From JAHEDH01 sp963753285 (GTDB lineage: Bacteria > Actinomycetota > Acidimicrobiia > Spongiisociales > ZC4RG35): 64,000 nucleotides of DNA. This document shows positions 1 to 8,523 of the stretch, piece by piece; the stretch's first letter is position 1, and every line of letters starts with the position of its first letter. The notes beneath the pieces were generated by a model that was given only the letters and a program-made list of their open reading frames with translations, was not told where the DNA came from and ran no database searches. The stretch is from the NCBI GenBank assembly GCA_963753285.1, contig CAVWBT010000005.1:124001-188000 (forward strand), given 5' to 3'. The position numbers and the translations under genes were made by a program.

Positions 1-185
1 CGATCATGGTTTTCAGTTTCTTCGGGATGCTCATCGGGCGGAATGGTAAGCCGTCCTTCGGCCGTCCGATATGCGACTTTCGATTTCAGTCCGACCTGCC
101 GCTACGAGGCGGCCCGCTTCGGGAGCGGAGAGTCGGAGGATATGGTTATCGTCGGGCAGAGCACGCAACGAGGAGAGCAGTCGTC

Positions 186-1061
186 ATGCCCGCACCAACC
201 GATCCGAATCCGAGGTTCGGCCAGTACGCCCACCCCGAGAGGCTCGTGTCCACCGATTGGCTCGCCGAGCATCTCGACGATCCGAACGTCGTCGTCGTCG
301 AATCCGACGAGGACGTGTTGCTGTACGACACCGGCCACATCCCAGGAGCGGTCAAGATCGACTGGCACAACGATCTGAACGACGACATCGTCCGCGACTA
401 CCTCGACGCCGAACAATTCGCCGAACTGGCGTCGTCGCGGGGGATCTCACCGGACACGACGGTCGTCTTCTACGGCGACAACAACAACTGGTGGGCCGCC
501 TATGCGCTGTGGGTGTTCTCGCTGTTCGGACACCAGGACCTGCGGCTGCTCGACGGGGGCCGCGCCAAGTGGGTGACCGAGAGCCGGGATCTCACGATCG
601 AGAAGCCCGAGCCCCAGCCGGCCGAGTACCCGGTTCCGCAACGGGACGACACGGCGATTCGAGCGTTCCTGAACGACACGGTCGAGCACTCGAAGGCGCA
701 GCTGCCACTCATCGATGTTCGGTCTCCCGAGGAGTTCAACGGCACCCGGCTGCACATGCCCGACTATCCCAACGAAGGCGCGTTGCGTGGAGGGCACGTC
801 CCCGGTGCTGCCAACGTGCCGTGGAAGCAGGCGGCGAACGACGACGGGACCTTCAAGACCGTCGACGAACTCAAGGGCGTCTACGAGGAAGCTGCCGGCC
901 TCAGCCCCGACGATGACGTGATCACCTACTGCCGGATCGGGGAGCGCTCGTCGCACACCTGGTTCGTGCTGACCTACCTGCTCGGATACCCCCACGTCCG
1001 CAACTACGACGGCTCGTGGACCGAGTACGGGAATGCCGTCAGGGTGCCGATCGAGAAGTGA
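186..1061 (+). CDS. sseA: Thiosulfate/3-mercaptopyruvate sulfurtransferase (two-domain rhodanese)
   Basis: Predicted cytoplasmic sulfurtransferase that moves sulfane sulfur from thiosulfate or 3-mercaptopyruvate to an acceptor via a cysteine persulfide. The 291 residues form two rhodanese domains. The N-terminal domain has lost the catalytic cysteine (DNNNWW at the loop). The C-terminal domain carries CRIGERSSHTWF, with Cys about residue 249; this is the active-site form seen in actinobacterial CysA/SseA proteins. The ATG at 186 was chosen because aggagag lies 9 bases upstream and the protein then has the usual family length; reading further upstream adds about 60 implausible residues. The next gene starts inside the stop codon (GTGA). 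The 185 bp before it hold no recognised gene. The donor specificity cannot be told from sequence. Confidence 0.93.
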   Translation: MPAPTDPNPRFGQYAHPERLVSTDWLAEHLDDPNVVVVESDEDVLLYDTGHIPGAVKIDWHNDLNDDIVRDYLDAEQFAELASSRGISPDTTVVFYGDNNNWWAAYALWVFSLFGHQDLRLLDGGRAKWVTESRDLTIEKPEPQPAEYPVPQRDDTAIRAFLNDTVEHSKAQLPLIDVRSPEEFNGTRLHMPDYPNEGALRGGHVPGAANVPWKQAANDDGTFKTVDELKGVYEEAAGLSPDDDVITYCRIGERSSHTWFVLTYLLGYPHVRNYDGSWTEYGNAVRVPIEK

Positions 1062-1921
1062 CGGGCGCCGGCCTGCTGGTCGAAGCGGCAGGGGAGGAAC
1101 GTCTCGCCGCGGTCGTGGAATACGTCGTCGCCGCCCAGGCCGACCCGAGACGGTACGTGAGTTATGCCGGTGCGGATGCCGAGTCCATCGTCGAGGAATT
1201 CGCCGAGGCCGAGGCGTGGACCGATCGACTGCTCGTTGCGATCACCGGGGACGAACTCGCAGGAGTGTTGCTCGCCGATGTCGACGACGACTTGCGGCGG
1301 GTGTGGTGGATCGGCCCGTGGGCCGATTCCGAAGATGTTGCGATGGCGCTGCTCTCCGGCGCTCGAGACCGGTTCCATGCCCTCTTCGACGAGGAGGAAC
1401 TCGGTCCGGACAGTCGCAACGAGATGCTCCGATCGACGGCTCGCCGGCTGGGGTTCGCCGAAGGGACCGCCTCATCGGTGCTGTCGAAGCTCGATCTCGA
1501 ATCGGACGGCATCTCGTCGACGGAGCCCCTGACTGATGCGCGTGCCCAAACTGTCGCCGAGCTGCACGATTCGCTCTTCGCCGGAACCCACACGCCAGGA
1601 GCGACACTGGTGGCTGCCGACCGCACGAAGATCCGAACGGCGCAGATCGATGGGGCCACTGCCGGGTACATCGCCTACGAGACCCAGGCGGATGGCACGG
1701 GCTACATCGACTACGTCGGGGTGAGCCCGGAGGCGCGCCGCCGAGGGCTCGGTCGGGCCCTGGTGGCCGACGTCTGCCGCGAACTCGCCGCCGGAGGGGC
1801 GTCATCGGTGCACCTGACCGTTCGCGCCGACGCCCCCGGAGCGGTCGATCTCTACCGGAGCCTCGGATTCACCGAGGAGCGGATCATCGTCCCCTGCCGG
1901 TACGGGTTCACGCTCGGGTGA
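1058..1921 (+). CDS. GNAT-family N-acetyltransferase
   Basis: The C-terminal half (about residues 140-285) is a GNAT acetyltransferase domain. It has the acetyl-CoA binding signature RRRGLGRAL after a YIDYVGVSPE strand, and ends with the usual DLYRSLGF segment. The N-terminal half is less conserved and may be a degenerate second GNAT fold, as in two-domain actinobacterial acetyltransferases. The GTG at 1058 overlaps the stop of the sulfurtransferase gene, so the two are probably translationally coupled. The gene ends 3 bp before the end of the convergent methyltransferase gene. The substrate is unknown. Confidence 0.85.
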   Translation: MTGAGLLVEAAGEERLAAVVEYVVAAQADPRRYVSYAGADAESIVEEFAEAEAWTDRLLVAITGDELAGVLLADVDDDLRRVWWIGPWADSEDVAMALLSGARDRFHALFDEEELGPDSRNEMLRSTARRLGFAEGTASSVLSKLDLESDGISSTEPLTDARAQTVAELHDSLFAGTHTPGATLVAADRTKIRTAQIDGATAGYIAYETQADGTGYIDYVGVSPEARRRGLGRALVADVCRELAAGGASSVHLTVRADAPGAVDLYRSLGFTEERIIVPCRYGFTLG

Positions 1922-1924
1922 AGA

Positions 1925-2701
1925 TCACTCCGACGTCGCACGAACCGCGATCAAGAACAGCCGGCGGAACGGGAGCAGCACGGTCCCGGTGTGATCTGCG
2001 GGATAGGCGTCGCGGTAGCCGGCCTTGACCTCAGCGGTGAACTCCTCGAGGTCCCTGACCTCGAGGGCGGCGAGCACCGGCCTGAGCAGCGAGCCGGTCG
2101 TCCACTCCCAGACGGGGTTTTCACCTGTGAGCTCCTGGTAGTAGGTGGTCTGCCAGATGTCGAAGGACGATGCCGCGTCGATCAGCCACCGGCGGTATTC
2201 ACCGGGCTCGTCGACTCGATCGATCGGCAGCAGGTGCCTCACCTCCTCGGGCCAGCGGCTGTCGGCCAGGATGTTCTTGGGGACCGTGTGCGTCGGGGCC
2301 GACCAGTTGTTCGGCATCTGCACTGCGAGCACGCCGCCCGGCCGGAGGAAGTCGAACAGGCGTGGGAACAACCGTCCGTGGTGGTCCAACCAGTGGAGCG
2401 TTGCGTTGGAGAAGATCAGGTCGACCTCGTGCTCCGGTGTCCACGTCTCGATGTCGGCGACCTCGAACTCGACGTCGGGGAAGTCGGCTTCGGCTTTCGA
2501 GATCATCTCGACGGATGAATCGACTCCCACGACCCGAGCCTCCGGCCATCGCCTCACGATCTCTGTGGTGAGGTTGCCCGGTCCACATCCCAGGTCGAAC
2601 ACCACGCCGGGGTCGATGTCAGGGATACGTGCGAGCAGCTCCAGACCGGGCCTGAGCCGCTGATCGGCGAATCGCAGATATTGGCCCGGTGACCACTTCA
2701 T
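1925..2701 (-). CDS. tam: Trans-aconitate 2-methyltransferase
   Basis: Class I SAM-dependent methyltransferase of 258 residues, the usual Tam length. The N-terminus (WSPGQYLRF...R..LLARI) and the SAM loop DLGCGPGNLT, followed by an acidic residue in VVGVDSS, match Tam. Known family role: methyl-esterifies trans-aconitate, a toxic by-product of the citric acid cycle that inhibits aconitase. It is the last gene of a minus-strand set; its ATG overlaps the stop of the acyl-CoA ligase gene (ATGA), so it is probably co-translated with it. Assignment to Tam rather than a generic methyltransferase rests on the overall pattern of the N-terminal half. Confidence 0.85.
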   Translation of the reverse strand: MKWSPGQYLRFADQRLRPGLELLARIPDIDPGVVFDLGCGPGNLTTEIVRRWPEARVVGVDSSVEMISKAEADFPDVEFEVADIETWTPEHEVDLIFSNATLHWLDHHGRLFPRLFDFLRPGGVLAVQMPNNWSAPTHTVPKNILADSRWPEEVRHLLPIDRVDEPGEYRRWLIDAASSFDIWQTTYYQELTGENPVWEWTTGSLLRPVLAALEVRDLEEFTAEVKAGYRDAYPADHTGTVLLPFRRLFLIAVRATSE

Positions 2702-4635
2702 GACAGCGGAGAGATCTGGTCGAGCGAGTCCGGGTTCTCCAGGGATGAGAGATCGCCCGGATCCTGTCCCAACGCCAGCGCCTTGACCGCCCGCCTCACC
2801 AGTTTCGCCGAGCGGGTCCGCGGCAGGTCCGTCGCCACCTTCACGTGTTTCGGACGGAACGACTTCCCGAGGATTTTGGTGACCGATTCGGAGACCTTCG
2901 CTGCGAGGTCCTCGGCGGAGATGGCGATGTCGGGCGCGGGGACCACGTACACGGCGATTGCCTCTCCCTTGATCTCGTCGGGAATGCCGATCGCCGCCGC
3001 CATCACGACTTCGGGAAGCGCGACCGCCGCCGACTCGATCTCTGCCGGCCCGATGCGCTTACCGGCGATGTTCAGGGTGTCGTCGGATCTTCCGTGCAGG
3101 TACCAGAAGCCGTCTTCGTCGATCGAGGCCCAATCTCCGTGCACCCATACGCCGTCGAATCGGGACCAGTACGTCGCCAGATACCGCTCCGGGTCTCCCC
3201 AGAATCCTCTCGTCATGGCGGGCCACGGCTTCATCACCGCGAGTTCCCCGACCGAGCCCCGCACCGGAAGGCCTTCCGCGTCGAGAACCTCGGCAGCCAT
3301 TCCGAGCGAGGGCCCGCCCACCGAGACCGGTTTGAGTCCCTGGAGCAGGTTGACGCTCAGGATGCATGCTCCGATCTCCGTTCCGCCCGAGATGTTCACG
3401 ATCGGGATCTGGTCGTGGCCGATGTCCGAGAACAGCCACCACCACGGGTCCGGGTTCCAGGGTTCTCCGGTCGAGCCGAACGCCCGTAACGACGAGAGGT
3501 CGTGACGGGCGATCGCCTCCGAGCCGTGCGGCTGGATCGATCGGATGAAGGTCGGAGAGATCCCGAGGAAGTTCAGCCGGTGCTTCGCGACGATCTCGAA
3601 CAGGCGGTCGTGAGATGGGTGGTTGGGGGCTCCGTCGAATGTGACGACGGCGGCTCCGTTGGCGAGGCCCGCCACCACCATCCACGGGCCCATGATCCAC
3701 CCCATGTCCGTGGCCCACATGATTCGATCACCGGGGTGGACGTCCGCTTGGAAGGCCCCCTCCTGTGCGAGCTTCACCGTCAGTCCACCGTGGGTGTGGA
3801 CTGCGCCCTTGGGGCGTCCCGTCGTCCCGGAGGTGTACGCGAGCAGGACGGGTGACTCGGCATCGGTGTCCTGCGCGCCGATCGGGTCCGACCGGTGGAT
3901 CACGTCGTCCCACCGATGATCCCGACCATCGGTGATCGGTGTGTCCGTCCTCCCTGCGAGATCGGCCCAGATCACCGTCGGCACCCCGCCGACGTCGTCG
4001 ATCGCCCGGTCTGCGATCTCCTTCATCTCGACGAGTCGTCCGTGCCGTCGATATCCGTCGGCACAGATCACGGCGGCGGGGCGGGGGTCGTCGATCCGGG
4101 TGGCAACCGCTTCCACGCCGTAGCCCGAGAAGATCGGCACGAAGACTGCTCCCACTCGGGCGACGGCGAGCAGCGAGATGACCGCCTCCGCAGACATCGG
4201 AAGGTAGACGCCGACCACGTCGCCGACTCCGACGCCCAGATCGCGGAGACCGCCGGCGAGTCGAGCCGTGCGGTCGAGAAGTTCGGAGAATGTCAGCTTC
4301 TCGGAGGTCCCGTCTTCGTGTTCGGCGATGACCGCTGGGTCGTCGGGCCGGGCCGCCGCCCAACGGTCGACGCAGGCTTCCGAGAGGTTGATCTGGCCGT
4401 TGAGGAACCAGTGGGTCCATTGCACGCCCGCAGAGGAATCGACGACGGCGTCGTACGGCTGAGAGAACGGGATGCCCAGGTAGCCGACGACTGCGTCCCA
4501 GAACCACTCCGGATCGTTCTGGGATCTGGCGACGAGGTCTGCGTAGTGCTGGATGCCGTGCAATCGCATGAATTCCGCCGTCCTGGTGTGCGCACGCCGT
4601 TCGGCGTCGAGTTCCCAGACGATGGGCTCGGTCAC
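2698..4635 (-). CDS. AMP-forming acyl-CoA synthetase (acetyl/propionyl-CoA synthetase-like)
   Basis: Adenylate-forming ligase of 645 residues that activates a short carboxylic acid with ATP and CoA. The N-terminal acetyl-CoA synthetase cap is present (DPEWFWDAV, WTHWFLNGQINL). The P-loop-like motif is YTSGTTGRPKG, followed by SGGTEIG, the hinge region YLHGRSDDTLNIAGKRIG, and the A10 lysine in RTRSAKLVRR. In that last motif the usual SGK is SAK; the reactive lysine is kept. The GTG start overlaps the malQ stop and its own stop overlaps the tam start, so the three genes look like one translationally coupled unit. The acid substrate (acetate, propionate, acetoacetate or other) cannot be decided here. 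Confidence 0.88.
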   Translation of the reverse strand: MTEPIVWELDAERRAHTRTAEFMRLHGIQHYADLVARSQNDPEWFWDAVVGYLGIPFSQPYDAVVDSSAGVQWTHWFLNGQINLSEACVDRWAAARPDDPAVIAEHEDGTSEKLTFSELLDRTARLAGGLRDLGVGVGDVVGVYLPMSAEAVISLLAVARVGAVFVPIFSGYGVEAVATRIDDPRPAAVICADGYRRHGRLVEMKEIADRAIDDVGGVPTVIWADLAGRTDTPITDGRDHRWDDVIHRSDPIGAQDTDAESPVLLAYTSGTTGRPKGAVHTHGGLTVKLAQEGAFQADVHPGDRIMWATDMGWIMGPWMVVAGLANGAAVVTFDGAPNHPSHDRLFEIVAKHRLNFLGISPTFIRSIQPHGSEAIARHDLSSLRAFGSTGEPWNPDPWWWLFSDIGHDQIPIVNISGGTEIGACILSVNLLQGLKPVSVGGPSLGMAAEVLDAEGLPVRGSVGELAVMKPWPAMTRGFWGDPERYLATYWSRFDGVWVHGDWASIDEDGFWYLHGRSDDTLNIAGKRIGPAEIESAAVALPEVVMAAAIGIPDEIKGEAIAVYVVPAPDIAISAEDLAAKVSESVTKILGKSFRPKHVKVATDLPRTRSAKLVRRAVKALALGQDPGDLSSLENPDSLDQISPLS

Positions 4636-6140
4636 GTCGATTCCTCGCTTGCCCTGCCCGTTTCGAGGGTGAGGTCGGCCATCCGCTCGACGATATCACT
4701 GTCGAGTTGGCCAGTCCGGAGCCGCCATGTCCAGTTGTCGACCGTCGTCCCCGGTTCGTTCATGCGGGCTTCGGTGCCGAGCCCCAGGAGGTCCTGGACG
4801 GGGATGATCGCGGTGTTCGCGACCGACCCCATGACTGCCGTGATCAGATCCCACGCGAACGTTTCGGCGGTCGAGCCGAGTTGCTCGATCGCAACCGCCA
4901 GCTCCGCGGGGTTCTCCTCGGGCCGACTGTCGAACCAACCGCGAGCCGTGTCGTTGTCGTGGGTGCCGGTGTAGGCGACCACGTTGGGTCTGAACTCCGA
5001 CAGCGCGTGAGCGGACTCGGTCCCGAAACCGAACTGGAGGACTTTCATGCCGGGAAGACCGTATCGATCGCGCAGTGCTTCGACATCGGGTGTGATCAGG
5101 CCGAGGTCCTCGGCGATGACATCGAGCGATCCGAACCTGGCTTGGAGCGTGTCGAACAGCAATTGGCCCGGAGCCTCATTCCACTCGCCGTTGACCGCGG
5201 TCGGCTCGTCGGCGGGGATGTGCCACGACGCCGCGAAACCTCGGAAGTGGTCGACGCGGACCAGGTCGAAGAGCTCGAACATTCGTCGCAGGCGGCTCTC
5301 CCACCACTCGAAGCCGGTTTCGATGTGTCGGTCCCAGTCGTAGAGCGGGTTGCCCCATCGCTGCCCGGTGACCGAGAAGTAGTCGGGGGGCACTCCGGCG
5401 ACGACCGTCGGCATGCCGTCGGTGTCGAGGTAGTAGAGCTCGCGGTTCGCCCACACGTCGGCGGAATCGTGCGCGACGAAGATCGGGATGTCCCCGATCA
5501 GTCCGATGCCGTCCGTCGAGGCTCGTTGTCGGACGTCGTGGATCTGCCGGTCGAAGAGGAACTGTTCGATCTTGACCTGTTCGATCGCATGCGCCAGCGA
5601 ACGCCGAGCCCTGGCGAGCGCCCGCGGATTGCGTGCGGCGAGCGCATCGCCCCATTCCCACCACGGTTGGAGAGCGTGCGCGCGTTTCAGCGCCGTGAAC
5701 AGGGCGAAGTCCTCCAACCAGACCGGTCCATTGTCGGCGACGAACGACGAATAGGCGTCTGCGATGATGGGATCGGCCCGATCCGGAAAGGCCGTGGAGA
5801 CGAGGTCCAGCACCTGTGATCGCATCGGGATCGTCGCATCGAAGTCCACGTCGCCATCCTTCTGCACCGAGATCGCGTCGAACTCGTTCCTCGACAGCAG
5901 TTCGTCGTCGACGAGGGGGGCGAAACCGATCAGGAGCGGATTGCCGGCGAATGTGGACGGCGACTGGTACGGGGAGTTGCCGTACCCGGTCGGCCCGATC
6001 GGCAGCATCTGCCACCAGGTCTGACGCATGTCGGTGAGGCGGTCGACGAACCAGGGGGCACCTGCGAGGTCGCCACTTCCGTGGGGGCCGGGAAGCGATG
6101 TGGGGTGTAGCAGCAGTCCTGATGTGCGGTCAGACTTCAT
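4632..6140 (-). CDS. malQ: 4-alpha-glucanotransferase (amylomaltase, GH77)
   Basis: Glycoside hydrolase family 77 enzyme that transfers alpha-1,4-glucan segments between maltodextrins. At 502 residues it is of the short amylomaltase type. Visible family features are the N-terminal GLLLHPTSLPG and SPYQSPSTFAGNPLLI, the nucleophile region RVDHFRG, the acid/base region IAEDLG, and TGTHDNDT. The ATG at 6140 was chosen over one 36 nt upstream because it gives the normal N-terminus. First gene of the malQ-ligase-tam unit. A TATACACT sequence about 55 nt upstream on this strand may be the promoter. Acts on cytoplasmic glycogen or maltodextrin. Confidence 0.93.
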   Translation of the reverse strand: MKSDRTSGLLLHPTSLPGPHGSGDLAGAPWFVDRLTDMRQTWWQMLPIGPTGYGNSPYQSPSTFAGNPLLIGFAPLVDDELLSRNEFDAISVQKDGDVDFDATIPMRSQVLDLVSTAFPDRADPIIADAYSSFVADNGPVWLEDFALFTALKRAHALQPWWEWGDALAARNPRALARARRSLAHAIEQVKIEQFLFDRQIHDVRQRASTDGIGLIGDIPIFVAHDSADVWANRELYYLDTDGMPTVVAGVPPDYFSVTGQRWGNPLYDWDRHIETGFEWWESRLRRMFELFDLVRVDHFRGFAASWHIPADEPTAVNGEWNEAPGQLLFDTLQARFGSLDVIAEDLGLITPDVEALRDRYGLPGMKVLQFGFGTESAHALSEFRPNVVAYTGTHDNDTARGWFDSRPEENPAELAVAIEQLGSTAETFAWDLITAVMGSVANTAIIPVQDLLGLGTEARMNEPGTTVDNWTWRLRTGQLDSDIVERMADLTLETGRASEEST

Positions 6141-6237
6141 TTCGTTCCCGGCTCGTTTGCACCGTCCGGATGCCATTCCCCCGGACCCGGCGAGTGTATA
6201 GCGCCGGTCGATCCCGGCATCGGGTCTGAGGCGCTCC

Positions 6238-6243
6238 TACCCT
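6238..6243 (+). promoter_or_regulatory. Putative -10 box TACCCT
   Basis: TAnnnT hexamer 8 nt before the ATG of the AI-2E-type transporter gene, which lacks an obvious ribosome binding site. This is the spacing expected for a leaderless or nearly leaderless transcript. Confidence 0.35.
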
Positions 6244-6251
6244 CTCGCACG

Positions 6252-7352
6252 ATGGAGAACAACCGGCCGCCGCCGTGGCTGCGCCGAGCGACGCTCGAGG
6301 TCGCACTCGGCCTGCTCGGTTTTGCCGCGGTCCTCTGGGTGCTGTACCGGCTGCGCTCGCTCGTCTTCGCGCTGGCCATCGCGCTCTTCATCTCGATCGC
6401 CCTCGAGCCGGCCGTCCAGTTCCTCACCAACCGGGGTTGGAGCCGCCGGCGATCGAGTCTGCTGGTCTTCTTCGCCACGTTCGCCATGGTTGCGCTCTTC
6501 GTGGTGTCGCTCGTCCCCGTCTTCGTCTCCCAGGGGTCTGCACTGGTCAGCAATCTCCCCGAGTACCTCGAGTCGCTGTCGGAGTTCGCCGCCGACCTCG
6601 GTCTCGTGGATCTCGAGCTTGTCGACGACCAGATCGCAGAGCAGCTCGAGAATGCGTCCGACCTGATCTCCCGGCACGGCGGCATGGTCGCAAGCGGGAT
6701 CTTCGCGGTCGGGAACACCCTGTTCGGCACGCTGTTCAATCTCTTCACCATCGGGTTGTTCGCCTATTTCGCGCTTGCCGAGGCCCCCGAGCTCCGGGAA
6801 GCCGTGCTCAGGTTCCTGCCCCCCAAGCGGCAGCATGAGATCCTGCGCATCTACGAGATCGCCGTCTCAAAGACAGGCGGCTACATCTACTCGCGCCTGA
6901 TCCTGGCGATCATCTCGGCGGTGATCACAGCCGGCTTCCTCGCGGTCCTCGGCGTGCCATACGCGGTGGCGCTCGGGATGTGGGTCGGGGTGCTCTCCCA
7001 GTTCGTTCCCGTGATCGGTGCATACATCGCTGCCGTGCTCCCCGTGATCGTCGCGCTGGTCAACGATCCGCTCGACGCCGTGTGGGTGCTCGTCTTGCTC
7101 GTTGCCTATCAGCAGGTGGAGAATCTGGTCATCGCCCCCCGCATCACCGCTCGCGCGATGGCGATCCACCCTGCGGTGGCGGTTGGGTCGGTCCTGGCCG
7201 GGGCCTCGTTGTTCGGCGGGATCGGAGCCGTGCTGGCCCTTCCGGTCGCAGCCACGATCCAGGCATTCGTTGCCACCGCCATCGAGCGGTATGAACTCGT
7301 CGATTCTCCGCTGCTGCCGAGCACGGTGCGCCGAGAGCCCGATGGCGAATAG
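6252..7352 (+). CDS. AI-2E family transporter / PerM-type membrane protein
   Basis: Polytopic membrane protein of 366 residues with about eight hydrophobic segments: two paired N-terminal helices, one helix at about 40% of the length, and a C-terminal cluster. It has the family pattern GPVIGAYIAAVLPVI-like (here VPVIGAYIAAVLPVIVAL) and YQQVENLVIAPRI near the C-terminus. Known family members move autoinducer-2 or act as Na+(Li+)/H+ antiporters or channels; the substrate here is unknown. It is divergent from malQ. Its last 11 nt overlap the start of the racemase gene, which suggests co-transcription but not a shared function. Confidence 0.85.
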   Translation: MENNRPPPWLRRATLEVALGLLGFAAVLWVLYRLRSLVFALAIALFISIALEPAVQFLTNRGWSRRRSSLLVFFATFAMVALFVVSLVPVFVSQGSALVSNLPEYLESLSEFAADLGLVDLELVDDQIAEQLENASDLISRHGGMVASGIFAVGNTLFGTLFNLFTIGLFAYFALAEAPELREAVLRFLPPKRQHEILRIYEIAVSKTGGYIYSRLILAIISAVITAGFLAVLGVPYAVALGMWVGVLSQFVPVIGAYIAAVLPVIVALVNDPLDAVWVLVLLVAYQQVENLVIAPRITARAMAIHPAVAVGSVLAGASLFGGIGAVLALPVAATIQAFVATAIERYELVDSPLLPSTVRREPDGE

Positions 7353-8490
7353 CACACCAGGGCCGCTCGCAGATGTGCGGATCGTCGAACTGGCAGGCAT
7401 CGGACCGGGGCCGTATGCGGGCATGATGCTGGCCGACATGGGCGCCGAGGTCATCAAGGTCGAGCGAGTGGGTGGGGGCGGGGACCTCTTTCCCGCTCCC
7501 CGCCCGACCGAGATCCTGGATCGGGGGAAGCGATCGATCGAGCTCGACCTGAAGTCGGACGCCGGACGTGAGATCGTCCTGTCGCTCCTGGCGGGCTCCG
7601 ACGCGTTGATCGAAGGCTTTCGACCCGGGGTGACCGAGCGGCTCGGGATCGGGCCGGCGGAGGCGCTGGCCGTCAATCCGCGCCTCGTGTACGGCCGGGT
7701 CACCGGTTGGGGCCAGCACGGGCCACTGGCGGACTCCGCAGGCCACGACATCGACTACATCGCCGTCGCCGGTGCGCTCGGATCGATCGGCGACGACTCC
7801 CCGGTGATCCCGCTCAACCTGGTCGCAGACTTCGGTGGGGGAGGCATGTTCCTCGTGGCGGGTGTGCTGGCCGGGATTCTGTCGGCCCGCTCGACCGGGG
7901 TCGGCACGGTGGTGGATGCCGCCATGGTCGACGGTGTCGCCCACCTCATGTCGATGATGCACGGCGGGCGGGCAGCCGGATGGTGGCGCAGCGGCCGTGG
8001 CGTGAACGTCCTCGACGGGACCGCTCCCTTCTACTCGGTGTACGAGACCGCCGACGGCGAGTACATGGCTGTCGGTGCGCTCGAACCGAAGTTCTTCGCC
8101 GAGTTGGTGAGGCGGCTGGGACTGGAGGAGGCATGGCGTGACCGCCAATACGACCCGTCGGCGTGGCACGAGATGCGGGAGACATTCCATGGTGCGTTCA
8201 TGTCGAAGACTCGCAGCGAGTGGGTGGACCGCTTCGCAGGCGGCGACGCATGCGTGGCCCCGGTCATGTCGATGGCAGAAGCAATCGAGCATCCGCATCT
8301 TGCCGAGCGGGAGACCTTCCTCGACGTCGATGGCGTCATCCAACCTGCCCCATCACCCAGGTTCTCGGGATACCGGCCGCGGCCGGGGAAACCGGCCGAC
8401 TTTGGGGGGGACACAGGTACCATTCTGTCCGACATCGGCTACTCGATCGATCGAATCAACGAGCTCAGGTCGTTGGGGGTCGTCGGCTGA
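7342..8490 (+). CDS. mcr: Alpha-methylacyl-CoA racemase (class III CoA-transferase family)
   Basis: CaiB/BaiF-fold protein of 382 residues. It starts with the family N-terminus (GPLADVRIVELAGIGPGPY). The racemase base residues are recognisable: His in AGHDIDYI (about residue 135) and Asp in NLVADFGGGGM (about 163), matching the His/Asp pair of mycobacterial MCR. GALEPKFF is also typical. Known role: interconverts (2R)- and (2S)-2-methylacyl-CoA so that branched fatty acids or sterol side chains can enter beta-oxidation. The ATG at 7342 lies inside the end of the upstream gene. It fits with the acyl-CoA dehydrogenase and SDR encoded 4 kb further on. Confidence 0.88.
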   Translation: MANSTPGPLADVRIVELAGIGPGPYAGMMLADMGAEVIKVERVGGGGDLFPAPRPTEILDRGKRSIELDLKSDAGREIVLSLLAGSDALIEGFRPGVTERLGIGPAEALAVNPRLVYGRVTGWGQHGPLADSAGHDIDYIAVAGALGSIGDDSPVIPLNLVADFGGGGMFLVAGVLAGILSARSTGVGTVVDAAMVDGVAHLMSMMHGGRAAGWWRSGRGVNVLDGTAPFYSVYETADGEYMAVGALEPKFFAELVRRLGLEEAWRDRQYDPSAWHEMRETFHGAFMSKTRSEWVDRFAGGDACVAPVMSMAEAIEHPHLAERETFLDVDGVIQPAPSPRFSGYRPRPGKPADFGGDTGTILSDIGYSIDRINELRSLGVVG

Positions 8491-8523
8491 ACGGCCGATT
8501 CGCGCCGGCACAGAGGGGAATCC

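Noticed and set aside
1..185. A gene at the left edge before the sulfurtransferase
   Set aside because: The open frame there only extends the sulfurtransferase upstream with unlikely residues and crosses its binding site; nothing else was found.
3895..4974. Long plus-strand reading frame opposite the acyl-CoA ligase and malQ genes
   Set aside because: It is antisense to well-recognised proteins, and its translation has the Arg/Pro/Ser-rich composition of shadow frames.
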